64,000 nt of DNA. Source: Hahella sp. KA22. GTDB taxonomy: Bacteria > Pseudomonadota > Gammaproteobacteria > Pseudomonadales > Oleiphilaceae. Location: assembly GCF_004135205.1 (NCBI RefSeq), contig NZ_CP035490.1:1364001-1428000 (forward strand). Direction: 5' to 3'. Position numbers and translations under genes: made by a program. The stretch's first letter is position 1. The number at the start of each line of letters is the position of its first letter. The notes beneath the pieces are model-generated. The model searched no databases. It was not told the origin of the DNA and saw nothing but the letters and a program-made list of their open reading frames with translations. This document shows positions 45,392-54,288 of the stretch, piece by piece.

Positions 45392-46102
45392 TTAAAGAGT
45401 GGACGCTGCGCTTCCGCTGGTTTCTTGCCTGAGTCGTTCGCCGAAGTTTTTCAACGCGTTCAGACGGGCTAGGCGTCGAGTTTCATATCTTTCTGAGTAC
45501 ATGAATGGTCGGGTTTGAGACGCTTTGCCGAAGGCGCGGGCGAAAGCGTAGAGATAGCCGTTGCGAACATCCACCAGCGAGCCTTCCAAGCGTACATCCG
45601 ACGAGGTGTGATGCGCCGGGACTACCCACATGCCGACCAGTGTGATGTTGAGAATGCTTAGAGAATTAGCGTATTCCTCTTCGCTGCTGTTGATGTCGAA
45701 AGCGAGCCAGGCGTCCGCCTGAAAGCGCGCGGCCTCCATGCGCTGTTCTTCAAGTTGGCAGTTGTCATACTGATAGCAGTTTCTGCGCGACGACTCCGGC
45801 GCGACAAATAATTCAGACACCAGGCCGTTTTGTTTCAAGAAGGGCTTCCATGACTCGATTTCCTCAATCTCCTCCTGGCTCCACGGGTTGTCATTGGCGG
45901 GTTGTGGTACGTACAACCGCAATGGAAGCTCGGCTTGAGGCTTCAGTGCGTCGATTTCCTTGACCGAGTCCGCCCGTGCGTACTCTTTGGGCTGCCCAGG
46001 CTCGGTGGATATCCCTTCCATCGCGGCGCGATTGAAGTGAGAAGACGTGGCGCAGCCACTGAGGTAGAGAAGGGTAATGGCGGCTAAAACAAGTTTTTTC
46101 AT
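45392..46102 (-). CDS. Hypothetical lipoprotein
   Basis: A 236-residue protein with lipobox LSGC (Cys 17). The mature part is acidic with a YNCQLEEQRMEAARFQADAW region and a C-terminal basic helix (YETRRLARLNALKNF). It has the look of lipoproteins that assemble with envelope complexes, but I recognise no family. It lies upstream of, and on the same strand as, the secretin-N-like gene, with 81 bp between, so an operon is possible. Confidence 0.6.
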   Translation of the reverse strand: MKKLVLAAITLLYLSGCATSSHFNRAAMEGISTEPGQPKEYARADSVKEIDALKPQAELPLRLYVPQPANDNPWSQEEIEEIESWKPFLKQNGLVSELFVAPESSRRNCYQYDNCQLEEQRMEAARFQADAWLAFDINSSEEEYANSLSILNITLVGMWVVPAHHTSSDVRLEGSLVDVRNGYLYAFARAFGKASQTRPFMYSERYETRRLARLNALKNFGERLRQETSGSAASTL

Positions 46103-46195
46103 GATCGATTCCTAATGCTGATTGCGGCGGTAAGCGGCGCTTGACGCAGCCTTTGATTCCCGGTCAGCATAGCGATTTGAAAAGAGGCCTAAAAA

Positions 46196-46219
46196 ACCAG
46201 TTTTACAACAAAAACTGGT
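46196..46219. promoter_or_regulatory. Palindrome in divergent region
   Basis: ACCAGTTTT-ACAACA-AAAACTGGT, a perfect 9-bp inverted repeat, sits between the divergent lipoprotein (46102) and 305-codon-frame gene, immediately before TTGACA (46221-46226). It could be an operator; a matching -10 at good spacing is not visible. Confidence 0.45.
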
Positions 46220-46241
46220 CTTGACATTTTGCAGAGCAAGT

Positions 46242-47138
46242 ATGCCTACGACTTTTAATAAAATTCATCGACTAAAACGTCTTTGGACATGGGAAGCGTT
46301 TGTGGCCCAGTATGAGGCTGGCCCGGATATCAAAACGCTGAAGGCGAACTATCTCCATCCTCACCATAAACCCAATAAAAATACGGTGGACATTATCAAC
46401 GCTTTGCATGAAAGGGAGTTTCCCAATCCGTTTCCCGCAGCATTGGAAGGAATGTTCGACCTGTACGAGGACCTGCATCGACGTAATGGCGACCTGTCGC
46501 AGGAGGAGAATATCGAGCGTCTGGAGCTTTTCCTGCGTCATGAGCTGAGTATTGCAGGGCGCGAGCCTGTGGGGAGCGCGCGCCTGTTGTGGCTGCTGGG
46601 AGATATGTTGTTTGACCGTTGCCTTGGCGCGCGTAAACGCAATCAGGACCCGCGTATGTTGGCGTATCGCGGGGAGGCGATTCAGGCTTACCAGTCCGCA
46701 TTGGATATTCTTGAGCAGGCGCAACTGGCCAATTTAGTCATTCGTTATAAGTTGCGGCAGAATATCCTCGCCTGTTATCTCAATGCGTCGAAGCGCCTGG
46801 GCGTGTGGACGAAAGATCCCGAAACCCTGGGTTATTTCCATGAATCCTGTTTTCTGGCGCGTACTAAAGAGCTGTTGGCTGAAGAGCCCTTCCAGTGGAG
46901 TATCGCCAGAAACGGACTGCGTTTTGCGTCGTTGTTGGAAAATGCGGAAGAAGTTATTTATTTTTTCGTTTGTCTACTCAAGGTCAGCGTCCGATTCGCC
47001 GACTTTGATTATCAACCCTATCAAGCCCCTGCGATAGGACGCAGTAAGGACTTTGTATGGGCGCGAGAAAACGTATTGACGGATGAGCGGGTGTGCAGCC
47101 TGATTGACGAGAGCAAATTAAAAGGAAAATCCAAGTGA
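46242..47138 (+). CDS. Hypothetical helical (TPR-like) protein
   Basis: A 298-residue soluble protein from ATG 46242 (MPTTFNKIHRLKRLW). The longer frame to 46221 would start inside TTGACA. It is mostly alpha-helical with repeat-like pairs (RLLWLLGDMLFDRCLGARKR, AYQSALDILEQAQLANLV) suggestive of tetratricopeptide-type packing, but no canonical repeat is clear. The following lipoprotein gene overlaps it by 4 bp. Confidence 0.55.
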   Translation: MPTTFNKIHRLKRLWTWEAFVAQYEAGPDIKTLKANYLHPHHKPNKNTVDIINALHEREFPNPFPAALEGMFDLYEDLHRRNGDLSQEENIERLELFLRHELSIAGREPVGSARLLWLLGDMLFDRCLGARKRNQDPRMLAYRGEAIQAYQSALDILEQAQLANLVIRYKLRQNILACYLNASKRLGVWTKDPETLGYFHESCFLARTKELLAEEPFQWSIARNGLRFASLLENAEEVIYFFVCLLKVSVRFADFDYQPYQAPAIGRSKDFVWARENVLTDERVCSLIDESKLKGKSK

Positions 47139-47338
47139 AAAAACTGTTTAGACTGAAGTCGCGTTGGCTGCGGCCTGCGTTGGTCGCTTTGCTGGCGCTG
47201 GTGCTGTCGTCCTGCGCGTCGCACCATCAGCCTGATCCGCAAGCTCAGCACCCGGTTTGTGACGAGACGCAAACGGACAAAGAATGCCGCAAAGCCGAGG
47301 AGTTGTCCGAAGACGATGACATGGGGCGCTTGCGTTGA
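47135..47338 (+). CDS. Small hypothetical lipoprotein
   Basis: A 67-residue protein with start GTG overlapping the upstream TGA. Signal sequence with lipobox LSSC (Cys near 27), then a short His/Pro/Asp-rich tail containing two Cys and an acidic end. Probably secreted to the envelope with its upstream partner. No family recognised. Confidence 0.55.
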   Translation: MKKLFRLKSRWLRPALVALLALVLSSCASHHQPDPQAQHPVCDETQTDKECRKAEELSEDDDMGRLR

Positions 47339-47344
47339 GCGTCT

Positions 47345-48286
47345 TTAATCATTCAATAGGCCGTCCGCCTCAATGAATCCATCGCTGAAACGCTCGGAAA
47401 CCATAACCGTCCGTATGGCTTGCGCCAGAGCTGCGAGCCGCTTGCGGATTGGCGTTGACGGCGGATAGCTCAAGTAAAATTCCGTTAATAGCGGCGCGCT
47501 ATATGACGGGAACAGTTCCACTACCTTACCTTCCGCAATATCTTTACCTGCAGCGAAGCTGGGCAATATCGCCACCCCCAGATTATTGCGTACGCCTTCC
47601 GCCAGTGCGAAGGTGTTACCCAGGCGCATACGCTCCGGCATCGCATCCAGATTGAGATCATTCTGCTTTAATAACTGTCCCCAACTGGCGGCTTTGCCGT
47701 TGGCGCGTGTTAGCAGGCGATGATGTTTCAGATCTGCGAGGGTCGCCGGCAGACCGCGTCGTTGCAGATACTCTTTGCCTGCCACCACCTGTTTTTTGGA
47801 GGTCGTCAGCAGGTGATGCGTCAACCCGACGCCTGTCGCAGGAGAGCGGACTGCGACGTCAAATTGTTGCGCGACAAGGTCGATCAGGTCGTCACTGACG
47901 TGCAGCTCTATTTGCAGCTCGGGCGCCAGACGTTCCAGTTCCGCAATGGCGGCAGGCATAACCAGACTGCCGAAGTCGACGGGGGCGGTAACCTTTAACC
48001 TGCCGCTGAGGCTTTCTCCACTCAGGTTGTCGAGCGTCGCCTGCAGGCGCTGTTCGCCGACCAAGTACTCATCCACTAGATTCTGTCCGGCATGGGTCAG
48101 ATGGATGCGACTGCCGGATTGGCGCACGACCAGACAAACCCCGATCTTTTGTTCCAGCTGACGAATCTGGTAACTCACCGCCGCCTGGGAGACATGCATT
48201 TCCTCTGCTGCGCGGGTAAAGCTGCGAGCGCGATAGACCGCGGCGAGAAAGGGAAGATGGGCGATGATGTGATGAGATAAATTCAT
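47345..48286 (-). CDS. LysR-family regulator, likely of the divergent EamA exporter
   Basis: A 313-residue LysR-type regulator: winged HTH at 14-73 (FTRAAEEMHVSQAAVSYQIRQLEQKIG) and a substrate-binding domain (about 95-300). It is divergent from an EamA-type transporter gene with a 153-bp gap, the usual layout for a LysR gene and its target. An 18-bp palindrome lies 8 bp upstream of its start. The ligand is unknown. Confidence 0.88.
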   Translation of the reverse strand: MNLSHHIIAHLPFLAAVYRARSFTRAAEEMHVSQAAVSYQIRQLEQKIGVCLVVRQSGSRIHLTHAGQNLVDEYLVGEQRLQATLDNLSGESLSGRLKVTAPVDFGSLVMPAAIAELERLAPELQIELHVSDDLIDLVAQQFDVAVRSPATGVGLTHHLLTTSKKQVVAGKEYLQRRGLPATLADLKHHRLLTRANGKAASWGQLLKQNDLNLDAMPERMRLGNTFALAEGVRNNLGVAILPSFAAGKDIAEGKVVELFPSYSAPLLTEFYLSYPPSTPIRKRLAALAQAIRTVMVSERFSDGFIEADGLLND

Positions 48287-48293
48287 AAAATAA

Positions 48294-48311
48294 TTTTATT
48301 AATTAATAAAA
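48294..48311. promoter_or_regulatory. Perfect AT palindrome upstream of LysR gene
   Basis: TTTTATTAATTAATAAAA is an 18-bp perfect palindrome, 8 to 25 bp upstream of the LysR gene start. It is a candidate operator for autorepression and for control of the divergent EamA gene. Confidence 0.5.
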
Positions 48312-48439
48312 ATAAACTCGTTTCACAAATGCTAGACGCTGCCGCAAGCTATCCCAAGTGAAATTTTCCGCCTTGCAATGCTGATCCAAAAGGTTAGCGG
48401 GTGCGATGAGAAGTGGGACTGAATTGAGGAGTGACGACT

Positions 48440-49306
48440 ATGAAAGCGGCGCTGATAGCCTTGTGCGGCTTTTTCTTTTTTACCTGGATGGATTTGAGCA
48501 TCAAGCACTTGTTGGCGACTTACCCGTTGCCACAGGTAATTTTCTTCAACTGTTTGTTTGCCCTGCTGGCTTTATCGGTATGGGTGACTCCACGCTGGAC
48601 GCTGTTGAAAACATCGCGACCGGGACTGCATTTAATTCGAGCCGTCATGCTGTTGCTGGTCGATGCCCTGGCGTTTTACAGCTATGGCGCTGCACCGTTA
48701 ACGGAGGCGTACAGCCTGATTCTGACCATGCCTGTGTTTGTCGCGGTATTCGCGATGGCGATGAATATGGAGCGCTTCGATTCGGGACGTTTCATGTTAG
48801 CGCTGATGGGGTTTGTTGGCGCGTTGATTGTGCTATCGCCAAGCTTCGGTGTGGTGAATATGGCTTTATTGCCCGCTTTGGCGAGCGCCATGATTGAAGC
48901 GGCGGCGTTTATTATGGTCGCAAAATATAAAGACCAGGAACATCCTTTGGCGTTCGCCGTTTATGGGCTGAGCCTGATTGTCGTCGTGACGGGATGCTGG
49001 CCCGGATGGTCTTTGTTTTCCTTTGATATGTCAGCGCTGGCGATCAGTGCGGCGGGAGGAGTGTGTTACGCCCTGGCGACTTTATTAGTGTTGTCGGCAT
49101 TTCAGAGCGGATCGCCCAGTACGGTCAGTGCGATGCAGTACTCTCAGTTGGTATGGGGGATGGCGTTGGCTTACGCGTTCTGGGACGAAACGCCTGCGTC
49201 TTTGGCGTTAATCGGCGCTCTGCTGATCGCTACGAGCGGTTTGTTGCTGATGCGGCGGGAAATGAGCGCACGGCGCGCCAGAAAGCGCGCGCCGCTTGCG
49301 GCGTAA
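48440..49306 (+). CDS. EamA/DMT-family transporter
   Basis: A 288-residue inner-membrane protein with about ten helices in two EamA halves. I chose ATG 48440 (MKAALIALCGFFFF) because GAGGAG sits at correct spacing for it; the GTG at 48431 is too close. DMT proteins of this type export amino acids or other metabolites. Control by the divergent LysR regulator is inferred. It ends 9 bp from the convergent YaeQ-like gene. Confidence 0.85.
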   Translation: MKAALIALCGFFFFTWMDLSIKHLLATYPLPQVIFFNCLFALLALSVWVTPRWTLLKTSRPGLHLIRAVMLLLVDALAFYSYGAAPLTEAYSLILTMPVFVAVFAMAMNMERFDSGRFMLALMGFVGALIVLSPSFGVVNMALLPALASAMIEAAAFIMVAKYKDQEHPLAFAVYGLSLIVVVTGCWPGWSLFSFDMSALAISAAGGVCYALATLLVLSAFQSGSPSTVSAMQYSQLVWGMALAYAFWDETPASLALIGALLIATSGLLLMRREMSARRARKRAPLAA

Positions 49307-49314
49307 GCGAAGCC

Positions 49315-49857
49315 CTATGCGGGAAACAGGCTGACGGGTTCGATGGCGACGCTGTTGGAGGCGTCGCTCAGCCAGACCTGCCCATCCTGAATGGTGCACT
49401 GCAGATCCATGGCGCGTTGCGCTAATTCCGCCAGTTGTTTGGTCGTCTCTGCGCTGACTTCCATAATACGCAGGTTATCAAAGCGGGCGAGTTCGTCCTG
49501 ATATTTCCGCCACCATAACGGAACGGCGCGACCACCATAGGCGTAAATGATGACTTGTCTGGCTCGACCACAGGCTTTGCGAATACGGCTTTCTTCCGGT
49601 AGTCCGAGATCAATCCACAGATCAATTTCGTCGCTCAGGCTTTTTTCCCAGATATCCGGCTCATCCTGTGTGCTGATGCCTTTGGTGAACTGCAGGCGAT
49701 CTGATGCGTGCAGCGCGAAAGCGACCAGACGCAGCATCATACGCTCGTCGGTTTCGGAAGGGTGTCTGGCGATGGTGAGCGTCAGATCCTCGTAATAGTT
49801 CCTGTCCATATCTGCAACATGCAGTACGGCTTTATAGATGGTTGCTTTTAACGCCAT
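49315..49857 (-). CDS. yaeQ: YaeQ-family protein
   Basis: A 180-residue cytosolic protein with the YaeQ pattern: MALKATIYKAVLHVADMDRN start, HPSETDERMMLRLVAFALHA, EPDIWEKSL and IYAYGGRAVPLWW. It has a PD-(D/E)XK-like fold in the family; the biological role is unsettled. Monocistronic and convergent with the EamA gene. Confidence 0.88.
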   Translation of the reverse strand: MALKATIYKAVLHVADMDRNYYEDLTLTIARHPSETDERMMLRLVAFALHASDRLQFTKGISTQDEPDIWEKSLSDEIDLWIDLGLPEESRIRKACGRARQVIIYAYGGRAVPLWWRKYQDELARFDNLRIMEVSAETTKQLAELAQRAMDLQCTIQDGQVWLSDASNSVAIEPVSLFPA

Positions 49858-49921
49858 GGGGGTTGCTCCGCTGATTCCGGCGGGGATTATACATCCGCGG
49901 CGACCACAGTGAGAGACTCGA

Positions 49922-50698
49922 TTACTCCGGGTTAAGGTATTTCTGCTGGATCGCCAGGATTTCCCCTTTATCCCACAATGTTTGCAGCGCGCTTCTGAGA
50001 CTGTCTACGGTTGCGTCTGGCGTACCCAGGCTGCAGGCCATATAAAGGTTGTAGGAAATACCGTCTAGCGTCAGCACTTTTTCTACCTCAGCAGGAGCAA
50101 AGCCCTCTTGCTTCAACATAACGGGAAGACTGAATTCACTGAATGGGATCAGGTCGATGCGCTTGGCGAACAGCATGCGAATGTTGAGCTCGTCTTCCGG
50201 CATCAGCACAATATTCTTACCGACCTCGAAGCCCTGTTTAACCAGATAATCCTGTTTGATGTCCTGGTACTCACCGCCGACGACATAACGTTTGGCGTCT
50301 TCCAGACTGCTAATATTGATGTCCGACCGGCTTTTCAGCTTGTAGAGATTGACCCGAAACGGCGCAATCTCTCCCACCCACTTGAACATCGGCTCTCGTT
50401 CTGATGAACGGGCGATGGAATAAATAAGTGTATTGGGCTCCGTTTGAGCCAGCTTATAAGCCCGCGCCCAGGGATAAACGCGGAATGAAGATACGCCGAC
50501 GCCAGACTTCGCCAACACGGCTTTCACTACTTCTGTCGCCATACCGCCGATTTCTCCATTTTCTTCAAAGGAGTAGGGCGGGAAGTCGGTGGTGACTACT
50601 TTGATTTCGGCGGCGGGAAGATTAGTAGGGCTTATGGCAAGCATAAAGACCAGCATTGTTGTTTTGATACGGGGAAAAAAATATTTCTTAACGCTCAT
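49922..50698 (-). CDS. Periplasmic solute-binding protein (family 3)
   Basis: A 258-residue protein from ATG 50698 (MSVKKYFFPRIKTTML), signal peptide to about 29 (cleavage near PAA/EI). The longer frame to 50836 lacks coding character upstream. Shows the SBP_bac_3 pattern VVTTDFPPYSFEENGEIGG and VYPWARAYKLAQTEPN. It is not next to permease genes, so it may be an orphan binding protein or sensor partner. Ligand is probably amino-acid-like. Confidence 0.75.
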   Translation of the reverse strand: MSVKKYFFPRIKTTMLVFMLAISPTNLPAAEIKVVTTDFPPYSFEENGEIGGMATEVVKAVLAKSGVGVSSFRVYPWARAYKLAQTEPNTLIYSIARSSEREPMFKWVGEIAPFRVNLYKLKSRSDINISSLEDAKRYVVGGEYQDIKQDYLVKQGFEVGKNIVLMPEDELNIRMLFAKRIDLIPFSEFSLPVMLKQEGFAPAEVEKVLTLDGISYNLYMACSLGTPDATVDSLRSALQTLWDKGEILAIQQKYLNPE

Positions 50699-50904
50699 TT
50701 TAACTGTCCGGAGTAGACGTATGTAATCCTTTGTTATTGCAAGTTTAGTGCAGATGTACGGACTGTTTGTAGGGGTTGCAATAAAATCGATATCTTTGCG
50801 TCCTTTTGTTATTTTCCATAAAAATTTTGCTTTCATGTGACGGATTTATGCTAGGAAAGACGCTTGCTTATAGATTATTGGTAGCGGCATGGAGATAACT
50901 GGAA

Positions 50905-51852
50905 ATGGCTTCGAATGAGATGGAAGATTTATCAAAGACTAGTGCAATCGTTGGAACTAATGAGTTTGGTGAAGTTTTACACATCGCTGCGTGGACTATT
51001 GCTAAGCAGCTGAGTGACTCCTACCCTGATCTAGTGGTGAAAATAATTCAGGCGCCAGCAACTGAAAGTAAAGTGACTGATACACAAATAAAAAATTTTC
51101 TGTCCAACTTTATTCACCCTGATAAAATATTTAACGATGTTAGCTATGGAAACGATAATCTATTGCCTGGCGCTACGACGGAAACCGTATTTAACGCTTT
51201 AGGCTTCATGGGCTCCTCATTTATCCGCTCTGAGATTTCTAAAAAGTTTATACATGTATGCAACAAAGGCAAATTTGAAGGGCTTGAGAGTAAACTAAGT
51301 AAAGAGCTCCAGACCAAAGAAAGAAATAAAGTACTAGTATGGGTTAGAAATAACCATGACGGAGGAAGAGGCTTGTCACAAGCAGCACTAGTTCAACTAG
51401 TTAATGCAATAACGAGCCAAAACTTAAAACCTGTGCTTATTGGAGACAGGCCGGCAAAAATGCCGAAGTCTGTCTATAGCTTAATAGAGCTACAGAGAGA
51501 CGCGTACAAACAAGCAAATTCATACTTAATGCAAGGGGCTGTCTTGAATGCCTGCAAAAAAATGGGAGTGTTTGCCTCAGTTGGAATGATGAGTGGTGGT
51601 ATGGACTATGGCGCTTTTCTGGGCTTGCCGACAGTTAATATAACGAAGTATACAGATAAATTTTCTAAGGTTTCTGCAAGAATGCAAGCTCTTGCAAATG
51701 TTACATATACAAAAAACGTAGGTTTTAACCCCGCTTCTTATAACTCGGGACACCCAACTAGTACGCTACCGGATGAGGTTATTTCTCAAGTCGTGAAGCA
51801 CTTAAGTGCATGGAAGACAAAAGAAGGTGATCCAAGCTTGTGGTGGGCCTGA
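50905..51852 (+). CDS. Hypothetical protein, AT-rich, possibly glycosyltransferase-like
   Basis: A 315-residue cytosolic protein with base composition clearly lower in GC than its neighbours and many AAA, ATA and TTA-type codons, so transfer from another source is likely. The C-terminal half has a Rossmann/GT-B-like pattern (VLVWVRNNHDGGRGL, LKPVLIGDRP, GAFLGLPTVNIT), as in heptosyltransferase-like proteins, but the match is weak. No partner gene is evident. It is flanked by a palindrome (51911-51926) on the right. Confidence 0.55.
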   Translation: MASNEMEDLSKTSAIVGTNEFGEVLHIAAWTIAKQLSDSYPDLVVKIIQAPATESKVTDTQIKNFLSNFIHPDKIFNDVSYGNDNLLPGATTETVFNALGFMGSSFIRSEISKKFIHVCNKGKFEGLESKLSKELQTKERNKVLVWVRNNHDGGRGLSQAALVQLVNAITSQNLKPVLIGDRPAKMPKSVYSLIELQRDAYKQANSYLMQGAVLNACKKMGVFASVGMMSGGMDYGAFLGLPTVNITKYTDKFSKVSARMQALANVTYTKNVGFNPASYNSGHPTSTLPDEVISQVVKHLSAWKTKEGDPSLWWA

Positions 51853-51910
51853 TTTCTTAATAGGTATAAGGTAGTAGATAGGCTTTATGTTGCCTCATAA
51901 TTATAAGCAA

Positions 51911-51926
51911 CTTACCTCAAGGTAAG
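51911..51926. repeat. Short palindrome between convergent genes
   Basis: CTTACCT-CA-AGGTAAG, with no T-run on either side. It lies between the AT-rich gene and prs and could be a weak terminator or transfer scar. Confidence 0.4.
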
Positions 51927-51929
51927 GCC

Positions 51930-52871
51930 TCAACTAAACAAAGCCCCCACACTCTCTCCGGAATGGATTCGGCTGATCGCCTCCGCTATTAAGGAGGCGA
52001 CGGAGAGTTGGGTGATTTTCTCCAGTTGTTTCTGTTCCGGTAGATAAACTGTATTGGTGACCACCAAGGATGAAATATTCGCCTCACGCAGATTGGTGAT
52101 GGCGGGACCGCAAAGCACTGGATGTACGGCGCCGACATGAATGCTGCGTACGCCGGCTTGCTGCAGGGTTTTGACGGTGGACATCAGCGTGCCGCCGGTG
52201 GAAATTTCATCTTCGAAGATCACGGCGTCCATGTCCTTGACGTCGCCGACGACATGTCCTTGTTTGACCTGAGTATCGCTGACGCGTCGCTTATCGATGA
52301 TCGCCAGAGGAATATTCAGGCGTTCGGAAAAACGTCCCGCCCGTTTTGCGCCACCGGCGTCCGTCGCTACCGCCACCATCCGGCTCAGGTCGTAGTTCGC
52401 TTTGAAGTAGTCGGCGATGAGCGGGACGGCGGTCAGGTGGTCGACGGGAATGTTAAAAAAGCCATGCACCTGGTCTGCGTGTAAATCCATGGTCAGCACC
52501 CGATTGGCGCCGGCGGTTTGCAGTAAGTCAGCCATCAGCTTCCCGGCGATGGAAATACGGGGAGCGTCTTTCTTGTCGGAACGGGCGTAGGAGTAATAGG
52601 GAATGACTGCAGTGATACGGCGGGCGGAAGCGCTGCGTAAGGCGTCCAGCGTGATCAGCAGCTCCATGATATGTTCGCTGACCGGCTCAGTGAACGGCTG
52701 CACCACAAATACGTCCCGCTCGCGCACGTTCTCCTGGATCTGTACAAACAGGTTGTCGTTGGAGAAGCGTGAGATTTGCAGGGGGCTTAGATCTATCCCC
52801 AAATGCCCGCATATTTCGTGGGCCAGGGCTGGGTTGGAGTTGCCGGTGAACACTTTCAGGGGATGTTTCAT
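51930..52871 (-). CDS. prs: Ribose-phosphate pyrophosphokinase, divergent form
   Basis: A 313-residue enzyme from ATG 52871 (MKHPLKVFTGNSNP). It makes PRPP from ribose 5-phosphate and ATP. The ATP region (ALRSASARRITAVIPYYSYAR), the metal/PRPP segment TMDLHADQVHGFF and the PRPP loop are present, but the loop reads FEDEISTGGTL instead of the usual DDMIDTGGT. It therefore looks like a second, divergent Prs rather than the housekeeping gene. Monocistronic. Confidence 0.82.
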   Translation of the reverse strand: MKHPLKVFTGNSNPALAHEICGHLGIDLSPLQISRFSNDNLFVQIQENVRERDVFVVQPFTEPVSEHIMELLITLDALRSASARRITAVIPYYSYARSDKKDAPRISIAGKLMADLLQTAGANRVLTMDLHADQVHGFFNIPVDHLTAVPLIADYFKANYDLSRMVAVATDAGGAKRAGRFSERLNIPLAIIDKRRVSDTQVKQGHVVGDVKDMDAVIFEDEISTGGTLMSTVKTLQQAGVRSIHVGAVHPVLCGPAITNLREANISSLVVTNTVYLPEQKQLEKITQLSVASLIAEAISRIHSGESVGALFS

Positions 52872-52986
52872 TGCGCCTCTCTCGTTGGGTTCCGCGCTGC
52901 ATTGATAACCCGTATTACACATCAATTCAAGGGATTACGCTATGTTATTGGCGCTAATATCCCTTGCTTATTTGGGGCGGAGGTTT

Positions 52987-53706
52987 TTATTCCTTATGAA
53001 CGTCGCGGTACATCAGCATATCCCATAGGCGTTGTTCTTTGGCGTCGTCAAAACCGCAGGTTTTATTCCAGGTTTTGGGGTTCTCATAAGTTCCAAAAAG
53101 CATGTCCCACCACGTAATATCGCCATAGTTATTCTTGTGGCGCCCGTATTCATGATGAATACGATGCATTTCAGGACGTTGGAAAAAGTAGCCCACCCAG
53201 TGCGGCGTTTTGATATTGGTGTGATAAAAGAACTCGCCTATCGCAGTACAGAAGGTATATACCGCGCCTGCGGCGGGGTCCAGACCGAGCAGCGCATAGA
53301 CCAGCAGGCCGCCCAGGATGGAGTTGAAGATCATTTCACCCGGGTGTTTATAAAAGGAAGTGATGACTTCAAGGCGCTGAGGACTATGGTGTATTTGGTG
53401 GAAGATGCGCCATAAAAAGTCGCTTTCATGGCGCCAGCGATGCCACCAATAAAAAACAAAGGTGGCGATGAAGTACGCGAAAAAGCCGCCGGCGATAGGG
53501 TTCAGATGACTCGAAAGATGAAAAACGGAGTAAGCGGACAACCAGACTTCCCAGGTGACGCCTGCCAGTAAGACTACCGCCAGTTGGAATGCATTCACCA
53601 GTAATACCCGGAACCACCACGTCTTTACCTGTGGCAGACGCCAACCGGTGTGCACACGTTCCAGAATAAAACAGCCGATAAAGATCAAGAAGAGACAAAG
53701 CAGCAT
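52987..53706 (-). CDS. Fatty-acid hydroxylase / sterol-desaturase family protein
   Basis: A 239-residue membrane enzyme with several helices and the conserved His clusters of the family: HRWRH (about 89-93), HQIHH (about 102-106) and HRIHHEYGRH (about 181-190). These bind a di-iron centre for hydroxylation or desaturation of lipids. The substrate is not deducible. It follows prs in reverse order with a 115-bp gap. Confidence 0.82.
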   Translation of the reverse strand: MLLCLFLIFIGCFILERVHTGWRLPQVKTWWFRVLLVNAFQLAVVLLAGVTWEVWLSAYSVFHLSSHLNPIAGGFFAYFIATFVFYWWHRWRHESDFLWRIFHQIHHSPQRLEVITSFYKHPGEMIFNSILGGLLVYALLGLDPAAGAVYTFCTAIGEFFYHTNIKTPHWVGYFFQRPEMHRIHHEYGRHKNNYGDITWWDMLFGTYENPKTWNKTCGFDDAKEQRLWDMLMYRDVHKE

Positions 53707-53867
53707 GATGCGGTCCTGACGAGAGTGTTAGGTGTCGTTGGAAGAACGGCCACCTTGCCTGATTGATCCGCTATAGCGCTAACTTTGGGGGACAGGTTGC
53801 GCTTTGTAATACGCAGGGTTCTGGCATAAGCTACGGGCAGGATTACCGGTGTTGGATCGATTGCTCT

Positions 53868-54281
53868 ATGTTCGCCCGCAATATTGTTTTGTCGTTATTA
53901 TTGCTAGCTCCCGCTTTATGCGTTGGAGAGGAGTTAAAACCTTTTATCAGCGACGGCTGCAGTCTGTTTCCCGATGGCTCGCTCAGTGAAGAAAACCTTT
54001 GGCTGGACTGTTGTTACCAACACGATCTGGCTTATTGGAGAGGCGGGACATACGAAGAGCGCATGCAAGCGGATAGAGCCTTGCAGCAATGCGTCGCCGG
54101 CGTTGGTGAGGAGAGCTTGTCATTTGTGATGGAAGCCGGTGTGCGCGTCGGCGGATCGCCATACTGGCCGACCGGTTTTCGCTGGGGATATGGCTGGCCT
54201 TATCTAAGGGGTTACAAGGCGCTCACTGGCGAAGAGACGCGTCAGGTTGAAGAAGCTTTGGAGAAACTGATCGCGCCCTAG
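53868..54281 (+). CDS. Secreted phospholipase A2-like small protein
   Basis: A 137-residue protein from ATG 53868 (MFARNIVLSLLLLAP), signal peptide to about 20. After it, SDGCSLFPDG and WLDCCYQHDLAYWRGGT resemble the catalytic C-C-x-x-H-D segment of phospholipase A2-type domains, with the His-Asp pair present. Possible lipase or toxin-like role. Convergent with atpG (7-bp gap). Confidence 0.6.
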   Translation: MFARNIVLSLLLLAPALCVGEELKPFISDGCSLFPDGSLSEENLWLDCCYQHDLAYWRGGTYEERMQADRALQQCVAGVGEESLSFVMEAGVRVGGSPYWPTGFRWGYGWPYLRGYKALTGEETRQVEEALEKLIAP

Positions 54282-54288
54282 CGCTGTG

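Noticed and set aside
46221-46226. Perfect TTGACA as -35 box
   Set aside because: No acceptable -10 box at 16-18 bp; the sequence there is already the start of the gene at 46242.
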